A model generated the notes under the pieces. That model did not search any database, was not told where the DNA came from, and saw only the letters and a list, made by a program, of their open reading frames with translations. 64,000 nt of DNA from Pseudomonas anatoliensis. GTDB taxonomy: Bacteria; Pseudomonadota; Gammaproteobacteria; Pseudomonadales; Pseudomonadaceae. The DNA lies in NCBI RefSeq assembly GCF_017976235.1, contig NZ_JACVHC010000007.1:370289-434288 (forward strand). The letters run 5' to 3'. The position numbers and the translations under genes were made by a program. This document shows, piece after piece, positions 42,140-50,265 of the stretch; position 1 is the stretch's first letter, and each line of letters begins with the position of its first letter.

Positions 42140-44607
42140 TCGTTTTCCGGCAAACCCTGCGTGCGCTGCTCAGCCATTGGCGGCGGCATCCGGTGCAGTT
42201 TTTCAGTGTGCTGACCGGGTTGTGGCTGGCTACCAGCCTGTTGACTGGCGTCGAGGCGCTGAACAGTCAGGCTCGCGACAGCTACGCTCGCGCCAGCCAA
42301 TTGATCGGCGGCGAACCGCAGGCCAGCCTCAGTACGCCGAACGGTGCGACGTTCCCCCAGCAATGGTTCATCGACCTGCGGCGCCAGGGCTGGCCGGTGT
42401 CGCCGCTGTTGCAGGGGCGCTTGATCCTCAAGGATCACGACAATCAACGCCTGCAACTGATGGGCATCGAACCGGTGTCGCTGCCAGCCGATTCCGCTGT
42501 GGCAGGGCAGGCGATGCCGATCGAGCGTGTCGTCGAATTCTTCACGCCGCCGGGCAGTACGTGGATTTCCCCGGAAACCTTGCGGGCCCTGAACCTGAGC
42601 GAAGGTGCTACGCCGCAAACGGTCAGTGGCCAGACGTTGCCGCCGTTGCTGGCACAAAAGGACATGGCGCCGGGCGTGTTGTTGGTCGACATCGGCGTCG
42701 CGCAAACCCTGCTCGAACAACCCGGACAACTCTCGCGTTTGTTGCTGCCCAAGGATTTTCACGGTGAGTTGCCGGCCGCGCTCACAGGCCAGTTGCAGCT
42801 CAAAAGCAGTGGCGAGGAAAACAATCTCGCGCGCCTGACCGAGAGCTTTCATCTCAATCTGGATGCCTTGGGTTTTCTCTCGTTCGTTGTCGGTTTATTC
42901 ATCGTGCATGCAGCCATCGGCCTGGCGCTGGAGCAACGCCGTGGCTTGCTGCGCACATTGCGTGCCTGTGGGGTCAGTGCGCGGATGTTGATGGGTTGCC
43001 TGATTTTCGAATTGGGTTCGCTGGCGCTGATCGGCGGAGTGTTCGGCGTGATCAGCGGTTATTGGCTGGCCAGTGTGCTGCTGCCGGACGTCGCCGCCAG
43101 CCTGCGCGGATTGTACGGCGCAGAAGTGGCGGGGCAGTTGCGCCTGAGCCCTTGGTGGTGGGTCAGCGGGATCGGTTTGAGCCTGCTCGGCGCCTTGCTG
43201 GCCGGGGCAAACAGCCTGCTTCGCGCTGCCCGTTTGCCACTGCTGGCGGTGGCGGATCCGCAAGCCTGGCATCAGCAATACACGCGCTGGTTGCGGCGTC
43301 AGGGCTGGCTGGCCTTGGTGCTGGGCGTGATTGCGCTGGTGGCGTTGATTTGGGGCGACAGCCTGGCCAGCGGTTTTGTGCTGATGGCGGGGTTGCTGCT
43401 CGGCGCCGCGCTGGCCTTGCCGGTGCTGTTGAGTGGCGTGTTGAATCAACTGCTCGGGCGCAGTCGTTCGGTGCTCGGCCAATGGTTTCTCGCCGACTGC
43501 CGCCAACAATTGCCGGCACTGAGCCTGGCGCTGATGGCGTTGCTTCTGGCGCTGGCGGCCAACATCGGCGCCGGCAGCATGACCGCCGGTTTTCGCCAGA
43601 CCTTCAACGACTGGCTCGAACAACGCTTGAGCGCCGAGCTTTACATCAACCCGAGCAACCCGGCCCAGGCCCGCGAGATGTCCACTTGGCTGAAACAGCA
43701 GCCACTGGTGACGGCGGTGCTGCCCAACTGGCAGGTATCGATCACATTGCAAGGCTGGCCGGCGGATGTCTACGGGGTGATTGATCATCCTTATTATCGT
43801 CAGCATTGGCCATTGCTCGATGCCAGTGGCGGTGATCCGTGGGCGCATCTGGCGACGGATGATGCGGTGATGCTCAGCGAGCAACTCGCCCGCCGCCTGC
43901 AGGTACGCGCCGGCGATCGCCTGACGATACCTGCTCCGAATGGCGCGTGGTCGCCGCGAATCGTTGGCATTTATGCCGATTACGGCAATCCCAAGGGCCA
44001 CTTGCTGGTCAATAGCGACCATCTGCTGCGCGGCTGGCCACAGTTGACGCCAAACCGTTTCAATCTGCGCATCGATCCGCAAAACATTGCGGCATTTTCG
44101 CGTGCATTACAGGCGCGTTTTCAGCTGGATGACAGCCGCATCGTCGATCAGGCGCGGCTCAAGGGCTGGTCGGTTGAAGTGTTCGAACGCACCTTTGCCG
44201 CCACGGCGGCTTTGAACACTCTGACCCTGGCGGTGGCGGGCGTGGCGCTGTTTATCAGCCTGTTGACCCAGAGCCAAAGCCGTCTCGGCCAACTCGCGCC
44301 GCTGTGGGCGCTGGGCGTGACACGACGCCAATTGATGCTGTTCAATCTTGGTCAGACCTGGCTGCTGGCGGTGCTGACGCTGGTATTGGCGTTGCCGCTG
44401 GGGATCGCGCTGGCGTGGTGTCTGGATGCGGTGATCAACGTGCAGGCGTTTGGCTGGCGTCTGCCGTTGCGCGTGTTCCCTTGGCAGCTTTTGCAACTGA
44501 TGGGGTTGGCGTTGCTGGCCACATTGCTGGCGTCGGCGTGGCCGTTGTATTCGCTGTACCGTACGCAACCGGCGGATTTGCTGAGGACGTTTGCCCATGA
44601 GGACTAA
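42136..44607 (+). CDS. FtsX-family ABC transporter permease
   Basis: This 823-residue permease starts at GTG 42136, overlapping the ATPase stop. One N-terminal TM segment is followed by a periplasmic domain, TM groups around 245-430 with two FtsX domains (LDALGFLSFVVGLFIVHAAIGL... and TLTLAVAGVALFISLLTQSQSRLGQLAPL), and a second periplasmic domain between. The doubled layout matches AttF/AttG-like or MacB-like mechanotransducing exporters of lipoproteins or lipids. It acts with the upstream ATPase and downstream lipoprotein. Confidence 0.9.
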   Translation: MIVFRQTLRALLSHWRRHPVQFFSVLTGLWLATSLLTGVEALNSQARDSYARASQLIGGEPQASLSTPNGATFPQQWFIDLRRQGWPVSPLLQGRLILKDHDNQRLQLMGIEPVSLPADSAVAGQAMPIERVVEFFTPPGSTWISPETLRALNLSEGATPQTVSGQTLPPLLAQKDMAPGVLLVDIGVAQTLLEQPGQLSRLLLPKDFHGELPAALTGQLQLKSSGEENNLARLTESFHLNLDALGFLSFVVGLFIVHAAIGLALEQRRGLLRTLRACGVSARMLMGCLIFELGSLALIGGVFGVISGYWLASVLLPDVAASLRGLYGAEVAGQLRLSPWWWVSGIGLSLLGALLAGANSLLRAARLPLLAVADPQAWHQQYTRWLRRQGWLALVLGVIALVALIWGDSLASGFVLMAGLLLGAALALPVLLSGVLNQLLGRSRSVLGQWFLADCRQQLPALSLALMALLLALAANIGAGSMTAGFRQTFNDWLEQRLSAELYINPSNPAQAREMSTWLKQQPLVTAVLPNWQVSITLQGWPADVYGVIDHPYYRQHWPLLDASGGDPWAHLATDDAVMLSEQLARRLQVRAGDRLTIPAPNGAWSPRIVGIYADYGNPKGHLLVNSDHLLRGWPQLTPNRFNLRIDPQNIAAFSRALQARFQLDDSRIVDQARLKGWSVEVFERTFAATAALNTLTLAVAGVALFISLLTQSQSRLGQLAPLWALGVTRRQLMLFNLGQTWLLAVLTLVLALPLGIALAWCLDAVINVQAFGWRLPLRVFPWQLLQLMGLALLATLLASAWPLYSLYRTQPADLLRTFAHED

Positions 44608-45664
44608 CTTCGTTGTGCTGATGGTTCTGCTGTTGCTCGGCGGCTGCGATCAGTCAGTGCCCGAGCAAAAGGGCTTCGCCGGAATGGGCGATCAGGCACA
44701 GGCATTTACCCCGGTGGTGCCGGGTCGGGTGTTCAGCTTTCCGGCGGATCACGGCGCCCATGAGGGGTTTCGCATCGAGTGGTGGTACGTCACCGCCAAT
44801 CTCAAGGATCAGCAGGGCAACGATTTCGGCGTGCAATGGACGCTGTTTCGCAGCGCCCTCAAACCGTTGCCGGAGCAGGCCGGGTGGGGGAGTCAAACGA
44901 TCTGGCTGGGGCATGCCGCGGTGACTTCGGCGACCGCGCATCATTCCGCCGAGCGTTATGCCAGGGGCGGCGTCGGTCAGGCCGGCGTACGTTTGGCGCC
45001 GTTCGAGGCGTGGATCGATGATTGGCAGTTCAGCAGTCAGGCGGTCGATCCCCTAAGTGACCTGCAACTCAGCGCCCGCGATAGATCCTTCGCCTATCAA
45101 CTGCATCTCACGTCCAGCCGTCCGTTGGTGCTGCAAGGCGACAACGGTTTCAGCCAGAAATCCGAACAAGGGCAGGCATCGTATTACTACAGTCAGCCGT
45201 TTTTTCAGGCCAGCGGCACGCTGCAAATCGATGGCAAGACTTACACCGTCAGCGGCCCGGCGTGGCTCGACCGCGAGTGGAGCAGTCAGCCGCTGACCGC
45301 CAACCAGACTGGCTGGGACTGGTTCTCCCTGCACCTGGACAGCGGCGAACACCTGATGCTTTATCGCATGCGCCAGAAGGAGGGCGCGCCGTACCTGACC
45401 GGCACCTGGATCGGCGCCGACGGCCAGACGCAAACGCTGCGCAGCGAGCAGATCAAACTCGTCCCGCAAGACACCGTCAAAGTCGCCGGCCGGGCGATGC
45501 CGGTGCGCTGGTCAATCAGCATTCCAGACAAGCACCTCGATATCAGTCTCTCGGCGCTCAACCCCAACGCGTGGATGGACCTGCGCATTCCTTATTGGGA
45601 AGGCCCAGTACGCGTCAGTGGTAGTCATGGCGGCAACGGCTACCTGGAAATGACCGGGTACTGA
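44597..45664 (+). CDS. Lipocalin-like AttH/CrtC-family lipoprotein
   Basis: The protein has 355 residues from ATG 44597, overlapping the permease gene by 11 bases. The lipobox LLGGC gives lipidated Cys17. It then carries the AttH/CrtC (PF07143-like) pattern: FPADHGAHEGFRIEWWYVTANL, GVQWTLFRSAL, WLGHAAVTS, GPAWLDREWSSQPL and WDWFSLHLDSGEHLMLYR. In other bacteria this family follows an ATPase and FtsX permease (attEFGH) and is thought to handle a lipidic ligand. Automatic pipelines may call it carotenoid hydratase, which context does not support. Confidence 0.87.
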   Translation: MRTNFVVLMVLLLLGGCDQSVPEQKGFAGMGDQAQAFTPVVPGRVFSFPADHGAHEGFRIEWWYVTANLKDQQGNDFGVQWTLFRSALKPLPEQAGWGSQTIWLGHAAVTSATAHHSAERYARGGVGQAGVRLAPFEAWIDDWQFSSQAVDPLSDLQLSARDRSFAYQLHLTSSRPLVLQGDNGFSQKSEQGQASYYYSQPFFQASGTLQIDGKTYTVSGPAWLDREWSSQPLTANQTGWDWFSLHLDSGEHLMLYRMRQKEGAPYLTGTWIGADGQTQTLRSEQIKLVPQDTVKVAGRAMPVRWSISIPDKHLDISLSALNPNAWMDLRIPYWEGPVRVSGSHGGNGYLEMTGY

Positions 45665-45711
45665 TGCTCAAAATCCTGGAATGGCTCATCTCTATCTGCC
45701 GACACACATCC

Positions 45712-45798
45712 CTGTAGGAGCTGCCGAAGGCTGCGATCTTTTGACGGTGGTCTTTGAACGCAAGATCAAAAGATCGCAGCCTTCGGCAGCTCCTACAG
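45712..45798. repeat. REP palindrome pair
   Basis: Arms of CTGTAGGAGCTGCCGAAGGC type surround GACGGTGGTCTTTGAACGCAA. It is placed after the ABC operon and could end its transcription. Confidence 0.85.
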
Positions 45799-45863
45799 GG
45801 ATCGGGTTGAACTCCGGTTGCTCGCTGAACCTCTACAAAAGTAATACCTGTCGAGGATGAGCC

Positions 45864-46106
45864 ATGAGCGACGACCTGCAACCCCAAGACCTCACCACTT
45901 GGCAACGTCTGTTCGACGACGACACTTTGTGGCAGCAGTCCCCCGACGCTCACTTCTTAGACCTGCAACGCATCGCCGATGACATGCTCGGTCAGGGCGC
46001 CATCGACCTTGAGCAATGGCAGATCCTGCGTGCCAAGGCCGATGACCTGCACAAGGATTCCCCCGCCGTAAACGTCGCCCGCGAACTTGACGACCCCGAA
46101 GCCTGA
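45864..46106 (+). CDS. Small acidic protein, unknown function
   Basis: This 80-residue protein, preceded by GAGGATGAGCC, is acidic and mostly helical (TTWQRLFDDDTLWQQ, LDLQRIADDMLGQGAIDLEQW). I do not recognise it. It lies 11 bases before the next small gene, which suggests a short operon. Confidence 0.6.
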   Translation: MSDDLQPQDLTTWQRLFDDDTLWQQSPDAHFLDLQRIADDMLGQGAIDLEQWQILRAKADDLHKDSPAVNVARELDDPEA

Positions 46107-46117
46107 GGACAACACCG

Positions 46118-46300
46118 ATGAAACCTGAATCTGAAAACCAGCATCCTGACGAGCCCCGGCCACCGGGGGAAACCGAGCGCGACAATGATGCTCTGCGTCC
46201 GACCGATCCGAAGCAGCGTGAGAAGAGCGGCAAAGGCACGGCCAGTGGCGAATCGACCGCACAGGAAACTGCCGCGCCACAAACCAAAGCCAAGCCCTGA
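46118..46300 (+). CDS. Small disordered hydrophilic protein
   Basis: This 60-residue protein is almost wholly charged or polar, rich in Pro, Glu, Lys, Thr and Ala, with no hydrophobic core, so it is probably disordered. GAGGACAACACCG before ATG 46118 is a fair ribosome site. It may be co-transcribed with the preceding gene. Function unknown. Confidence 0.5.
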   Translation: MKPESENQHPDEPRPPGETERDNDALRPTDPKQREKSGKGTASGESTAQETAAPQTKAKP

Positions 46301-46386
46301 ACAGCGTCTATGCTCAGTGACACACCCCACGTCTGAAATGATTCCGGCGTCGGGTGCTGCCAATCATTGACAGGGAAAGTACGCTT

Positions 46387-46971
46387 ATGAAGCTTCATGC
46401 ACTCGCCAAGTCCATCGCCCTCGCGTCGCTGCTGTCCGCCTCCAGTCTCACTGCGTTTGCCGCCGACATACCGCTGTCGGCAACGGTTGAAGCCGACAAA
46501 GTCACCACCAAAGTGCTAGCGGTTGACGCGGATAAACACCAGGTTGTGCTGGAAGGCGCCGAAGGCCAGCAGGTTCACGTACAGCTCACGGAGAAAGCGA
46601 AAAACCTCGCCAATCTGAAGGTCGGCGACCAGGTCAACGTGGAAGTCATGCGTTCCGTCGCGGCCTACCTCGACACCGATGTGGATAAAGGTCTGCCTGG
46701 CACCACCGAGCGAACCGGCGAACTGCGCAACGCTCCGGGCAGCAGCAACCCCGGCGGCGAAGCTTACCGTCAGGTTCAGGTGCAATTGAAAATCACCAAA
46801 ATTGATTTGAAAACAAATCAGGTAACTCTGCAAAACCCTGCCGGTGTATCGAAAACCCTCAACGTCGAACGGCCTGATATTCAGGACAAACTGAAGAACC
46901 TCAAAGTCGGGCAGAGCGTTGTTGTCACTTATACCGATGTATTAAAAGTGACCAGTCAGCACGAAAGTTGA
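46387..46971 (+). CDS. Periplasmic protein with two small beta-domains, unknown function
   Basis: The protein has 194 residues from ATG 46387 (AGGGAAAG upstream). A signal peptide ends at TAFA (residue 25). The mature protein holds two similar halves: VTTKVLAVDADKHQVVLEG...NLKVGDQVNVEVMRSV and ITKIDLKTNQVTLQNP...NLKVGQSVVVTYTDVL. Both have the strand-turn-strand order of small OB-like DUF1344/DUF5666 domains. A flexible RTGELRNAPGSSNPGGEAY linker separates them. It is probably a free periplasmic protein, and there is no catalytic motif. Confidence 0.7.
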   Translation: MKLHALAKSIALASLLSASSLTAFAADIPLSATVEADKVTTKVLAVDADKHQVVLEGAEGQQVHVQLTEKAKNLANLKVGDQVNVEVMRSVAAYLDTDVDKGLPGTTERTGELRNAPGSSNPGGEAYRQVQVQLKITKIDLKTNQVTLQNPAGVSKTLNVERPDIQDKLKNLKVGQSVVVTYTDVLKVTSQHES

Positions 46972-46987
46972 GTTTTAGCTCTACAGG

Positions 46988-47026
46988 ATGACTACTCTTG
47001 TACAGTTTTTGTATTAGAGTAGTCAT
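46988..47026. promoter_or_regulatory. Perfect 11-bp inverted repeat after the periplasmic-protein gene
   Basis: ATGACTACTCT (46988-46998) is inverted at 47016-47026 around a 17-base T-rich loop. It could be a terminator stem without a T tail, or a binding site. Confidence 0.5.
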
Positions 47027-47044
47027 ACTATTAGTTGCTTGTAG

Positions 47045-47085
47045 GGTTTCTGAAAGTTTCGTGAAAGGTTCGTGAAGGGTTTCAT
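47045..47085. repeat. Three to four direct repeats of about 11 bases
   Basis: GTTTCTGAAA, GTTTCGTGAAA, GTTCGTGAAG and GTTTCAT follow one another at about one helical turn. Each of the first three is itself a small palindrome (TTC..GAA). They lie about 55-90 bases upstream of the candidate small-RNA promoter. Confidence 0.55.
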
Positions 47086-47135
47086 CGATAAATATCTATT
47101 AACTTTCTTGTACATAATATTTACATTGAAGTATG

Positions 47136-47164
47136 GCGACATATCCGCCAACTTCTATTAAAAT
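47136..47164 (+). promoter_or_regulatory. Candidate sigma70 promoter of the small RNA
   Basis: GCGACA (47136-47141) and TAAAAT (47159-47164) are separated by exactly 17 bases. The predicted start, about 47171, coincides with the first base of the stem described in the next entry. Confidence 0.5.
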
Positions 47165-47170
47165 CCTTCG

Positions 47171-47301
47171 CGTTCGCCCAGTGTCAGGGCTCTTTACCGG
47201 TGCATGGATTGCCAGGCCATTACACTGGGCGAACACCTCCGTTGGAGCAAATGTATACAATTTCAGTTAAAAAAAGGGTGACTTTTAAAGTCACCCTTTT
47301 T
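47171..47301 (+). ncRNA. Candidate small RNA of about 130 nt
   Basis: GTTCGCCCAGTGT (47172-47184) pairs perfectly over 13 bases with ACACTGGGCGAAC (47222-47234). A short CTCC-GTT-GGAG hairpin follows (47237-47247), then a single-stranded A/T-rich piece, then a perfect intrinsic terminator with T5. No open frame with a ribosome site lies in it. Promoter spacing and the position of the first stem fit a defined transcript. I cannot match it to a named Pseudomonas small RNA from memory. Confidence 0.55.
47271..47301. terminator. Perfect bidirectional intrinsic terminator
   Basis: AAAAAGGGTGACTT pairs with AAGTCACCCTTTTT around TTA. It ends the candidate small RNA on the plus strand and the glycosyltransferase gene on the minus strand. 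Confidence 0.9.
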
Positions 47302-47312
47302 GTTGCCATGAG

Positions 47313-48155
47313 TTAAACCGATGTTTGTATCCCGGGTTTGCCTCGCTGTCCCTGGAAGCGCTCGATAGTCGCTTGGTACATTTTCGTACGGCGGTGATTT
47401 TTCCCGTAGGTGCCCGCCGCGGCGACCGTTCCTGCCTGGATGTGATCGAGATAACGGAAAATCGTGCGTGGCGAAAGCAGCTTGATGCCGTATCCAAGGC
47501 TCACCATTCGATCCTGCAGCGTGTAACCGGGTACGCGATCATCCATGCAGAAGTGCAGGCCTTGAGACTTCATCAGTCGCACGTTCCACAACGTACAGAA
47601 ACTTTTCAGGTGAGTTTCCTTATATGGTCTTGGCGGTTTGGATTTCATACCCAGACGAACTTTTGCCTGGCGAACATAATGCTTGCAAAAGCGTGAAGTT
47701 AAACGCCAGGTATCCCGCACAATCCCCCGATTGATCTGCTCGACACAACCAACTGCGGCGATATCCGCACTTTTTGTGCACTCGCGCAGCATCATTGCAA
47801 ACACTTCTTTGTCATAGACGAAGGTGTCGGTGTGGAGCAAAAACAAATAATCGGTTTCAACCTTTTCCAGCGCCAGATCAAGTGCCTTGCCATGGGCAAT
47901 ATGGCCTGCTTCCTTGCACGGAGAAGGCCGCTCGATCAAGTTGATCCAGTCGAGCGAACGCAGGTAGTCCAGACTTTCATCCGCTGAATCGTTGTCCACC
48001 ACCCAGACTGGAATGCGCTGTTCCTTGACATGCTGGTGCAATAATTCCAGGCACATCCGGGTAATGTCCGCGGTCTTGTAATTGACCAGGACAAGGCTGA
48101 AGTTCGGCTGTGGTTGGGTTGGCAGATTAAACGCACTCATAACAGAAAGACTCAT
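47313..48155 (-). CDS. Family 2 glycosyltransferase, stand-alone
   Basis: This 280-residue GT-A protein has FSLVLVNYKTADIT at the N-terminus, VWVVDNDSADESLDYL, LFLLHTDTFVYDKEVF (the H-T-D-T replaces a classical DxD) and a CTLWNVRLM / CMDDRVPGYTLQDRM region with the acidic pair. It has no TM helices, so it is soluble. ATG 48155 or 48140 may be the start. It is divergent from the VanW gene and away from the large polysaccharide cluster; its acceptor is unknown. Confidence 0.8.
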   Translation of the reverse strand: MSLSVMSAFNLPTQPQPNFSLVLVNYKTADITRMCLELLHQHVKEQRIPVWVVDNDSADESLDYLRSLDWINLIERPSPCKEAGHIAHGKALDLALEKVETDYLFLLHTDTFVYDKEVFAMMLRECTKSADIAAVGCVEQINRGIVRDTWRLTSRFCKHYVRQAKVRLGMKSKPPRPYKETHLKSFCTLWNVRLMKSQGLHFCMDDRVPGYTLQDRMVSLGYGIKLLSPRTIFRYLDHIQAGTVAAAGTYGKNHRRTKMYQATIERFQGQRGKPGIQTSV

Positions 48156-48356
48156 CCACGGGTCAATGACGACAGGGTTTATGAGCCGGGAGGGTAGCGA
48201 GCCAACCTTAGGCGAAGCTTAATTTGCAGGTCTGGCAGCGCTTCAGAATGTGTCGAAGTGAGTCGAGGAATATGCGTGGCGCGCTCGGGTTACAGGCTAG
48301 AATGCCCGCCCATTTCACGATTCAAGGAAGAAGCGGCGATCGCCGTTGCGTCACGG

Positions 48357-49169
48357 ATGAAACCACTTTCCCTCTACCACCCAGCCTTGTACTGGCTGCG
48401 CGTGTGGCAAAAAAGACTGTTCCGGCACATCGCCTGGCACTGCTCCAGCAAGCGTTACGCACGACCCGTTGCGTTGACCGGACGCCTGCCATTTCGCTAC
48501 CTCAAACACACCTCGAAACTCATCCGTAAACTCGGCGACTCCGATCTTGCCCTGCAACACAACAAAGTCATCAACCTCAAACTCGCCGTCGCCGCCATCG
48601 ATGGCGTCATCATCGCCCCTGGCGAACACTTCTCCTTCTGCCGGCTCGTCGGCCGCCCAACGCGTAAACGTGGCTACGTCGAAGGGATGGAACTGTCCTT
48701 CGGCGAGGCCCGCACCGGGGTGGGTGGCGGGATATGCCAACTGAGCAATCTGATTCACTGGATGGCCATACATTCACCGCTGGTAGTGGTTGAACGCTCC
48801 AATCACAGCTTCGATCCGTTTCCGGATGAGGGACGCGTACTGCCGTTTGGCTCCGGTGCGGCGATTTTCTATAACTACATTGACCTGGTGCTGCATAACC
48901 CGACGGATCGGTGTTTTCAGCTGAAGTTGAATGTCGGGCAGACGCAACTGGAAGGGGAGTTGTTATGTGATCAGGTGCGGGCGTATCGGTATCACGTGTT
49001 TCAGGAAGGGCATCGGTTTGCGCGCGAAGGGGAGCGGGTCTATCGGGAGAATGAGATCTGGCGGGAAGTTCGGGAAAAGGGGCAGGTGGGGACATTGGTA
49101 ATGCGGGAGAGGCTTTATCGCAATCGTGTGGTGGTCAAGTATGCGGTGGCGGACGAGCTGATCGGATAG
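48357..49169 (+). CDS. VanW-family protein
   Basis: The protein has 270 residues if it starts at ATG 48357; the frame is open from 48258, and the true start is uncertain because no clear ribosome site is near either. The VanW domain is clear: NLKLAVAAIDGVIIAPGEHFSFCRLVG, GYVEGMELSFG and TGVGGGICQLSNLIHWMAIHSPL, then HSFDPFPDEGRVLPFGSGAAIFYNYIDL. VanW occurs in vancomycin-resistance clusters and, as here, widely on its own. Its biochemical role is not established. Confidence 0.85.
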   Translation: MKPLSLYHPALYWLRVWQKRLFRHIAWHCSSKRYARPVALTGRLPFRYLKHTSKLIRKLGDSDLALQHNKVINLKLAVAAIDGVIIAPGEHFSFCRLVGRPTRKRGYVEGMELSFGEARTGVGGGICQLSNLIHWMAIHSPLVVVERSNHSFDPFPDEGRVLPFGSGAAIFYNYIDLVLHNPTDRCFQLKLNVGQTQLEGELLCDQVRAYRYHVFQEGHRFAREGERVYRENEIWREVREKGQVGTLVMRERLYRNRVVVKYAVADELIG

Positions 49170-49214
49170 GGCACGCGCAAATATGCTTCGCTGAACAAGG
49201 CGCGCCGCGTCTGA

Positions 49215-49712
49215 TCAGTTTCTGAAATAAAGCTCGTCGAGCTGACGTCTGCGTATCGACAGATATTCATCCCATACCTTGGGGAAGTCCTCATCCCTCG
49301 TCAGCGGAAAGGTCAGATAAATGTATCTTCCGACAACACTGATGTATTGCCGCGCACGTTTGAAAGCCGGCTGCTCGAAAAGCGCGACGCTCTCATCGTA
49401 GGCGTCATGGTGATGACGGATGCTCACTCGGTGCGGCGCGATCATGCCCCGCGCAAAATCGATTACCCAGCAATTATCAACGGCTGTGCTCAGGTACCCG
49501 TAAACACCATCGCTCGACAAACGAATACATGAATTGGCCTGAGTACCGTCTTCATCGTTGACCAAAACAATCTGGTCTGCGAAATACTGGATCATCCTGT
49601 TATCGGGCCCTTGCAGGAGCAAGCTCCAACCTTCTGCCCCCATGTGGAATTCACCGTTGTTTTCAAAGGTGGCGGTCCAGCCGTTGGCGAGTGTGATTTG
49701 GCGGGTGTTCAC
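49215..49712 (-). CDS. Unrecognised protein at the end of a type VI effector operon
   Basis: This 165-residue protein of no family known to me has an N-terminal beta-rich half (ITLANGWTATFENNGEFHMGAEGWSLLLQG) and a helical, basic end (VWDEYLSIRRRQLDELYFRN). It follows the 160-residue gene after 27 bases and both follow the DUF6708 gene, so the three are likely co-transcribed. Position at the end of an effector module suggests immunity or accessory function, by context only. No signal peptide or TM helix. Confidence 0.6.
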   Translation of the reverse strand: MNTRQITLANGWTATFENNGEFHMGAEGWSLLLQGPDNRMIQYFADQIVLVNDEDGTQANSCIRLSSDGVYGYLSTAVDNCWVIDFARGMIAPHRVSIRHHHDAYDESVALFEQPAFKRARQYISVVGRYIYLTFPLTRDEDFPKVWDEYLSIRRRQLDELYFRN

Positions 49713-49739
49713 GTGAGTTCCAGATTCAATGGTTCGAGG

Positions 49740-50222
49740 CTAAAGCGATTCGAGTTCGAGTGTGCAACCAAGGCTACGCAGTCTCTGAAGCTCTTGAGCG
49801 AACGAGTATTTCGAAGTGCCAGCATTTTCCTTGTCGTAGGATATTCGGAGCAGCCTGAACAACACGCCTGCTTTATTTCGGCTGGTTTTACCAAGGGCGG
49901 CGGTAAGGTCATAACCCGCCCCGGATAGAAACGGGTTCTTCTTCCTCAGGATGTAATAGGCCCTCAGGTTCGAAAGCAATCCGTCCGAGTCGATGTAGTT
50001 TTCCTCGAGGCTTTGAACGTACTCCTCAAAGATCCGGGTCAGTTGTACTTGCGCTGAGTCTTGGTGCCTCAACACGGCACACATCCCTTGCCAGTTGTTT
50101 ATGTGCAAGTGGTCGCCCCAGTCACAGCCTTTGGCGAAGTAGAACCCGTTGCCTTTGAAGAAATCAGGGATTTCATGTTGGTCTAAAGCGTTTTGGAAGG
50201 TAGCCGTCACTGGCGTACTCAT
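49740..50222 (-). CDS. Unrecognised helical protein in the type VI effector operon
   Basis: This 160-residue soluble, mainly helical protein (FEEYVQSLEENYIDSDGLLSNLRAYYILRKKNPFL) contains a Trp-rich stretch GCDWGDHLHINNWQGM. No family is recognised. It begins 43 bases after the DUF6708 gene. It could be an immunity or chaperone protein for a toxin domain no longer present, but no sequence feature proves it. Confidence 0.6.
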   Translation of the reverse strand: MSTPVTATFQNALDQHEIPDFFKGNGFYFAKGCDWGDHLHINNWQGMCAVLRHQDSAQVQLTRIFEEYVQSLEENYIDSDGLLSNLRAYYILRKKNPFLSGAGYDLTAALGKTSRNKAGVLFRLLRISYDKENAGTSKYSFAQELQRLRSLGCTLELESL

Positions 50223-50265
50223 GTGTTGTCCTCAGGTAACGGCGCACGGCACCCCCTTAAGCCAA

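Noticed and set aside
44597..45664. Annotation as carotenoid 1,2-hydratase
   Set aside because: The domain family includes CrtC, but this is a lipoprotein in an ABC/FtsX operon with no carotenoid genes; AttH-like fits better.
49611..49928. Plus-strand frame of 105 codons across the gap between two unknown type VI-linked genes
   Set aside because: It lies antisense to two minus-strand genes with better starts and no ribosome site of its own.
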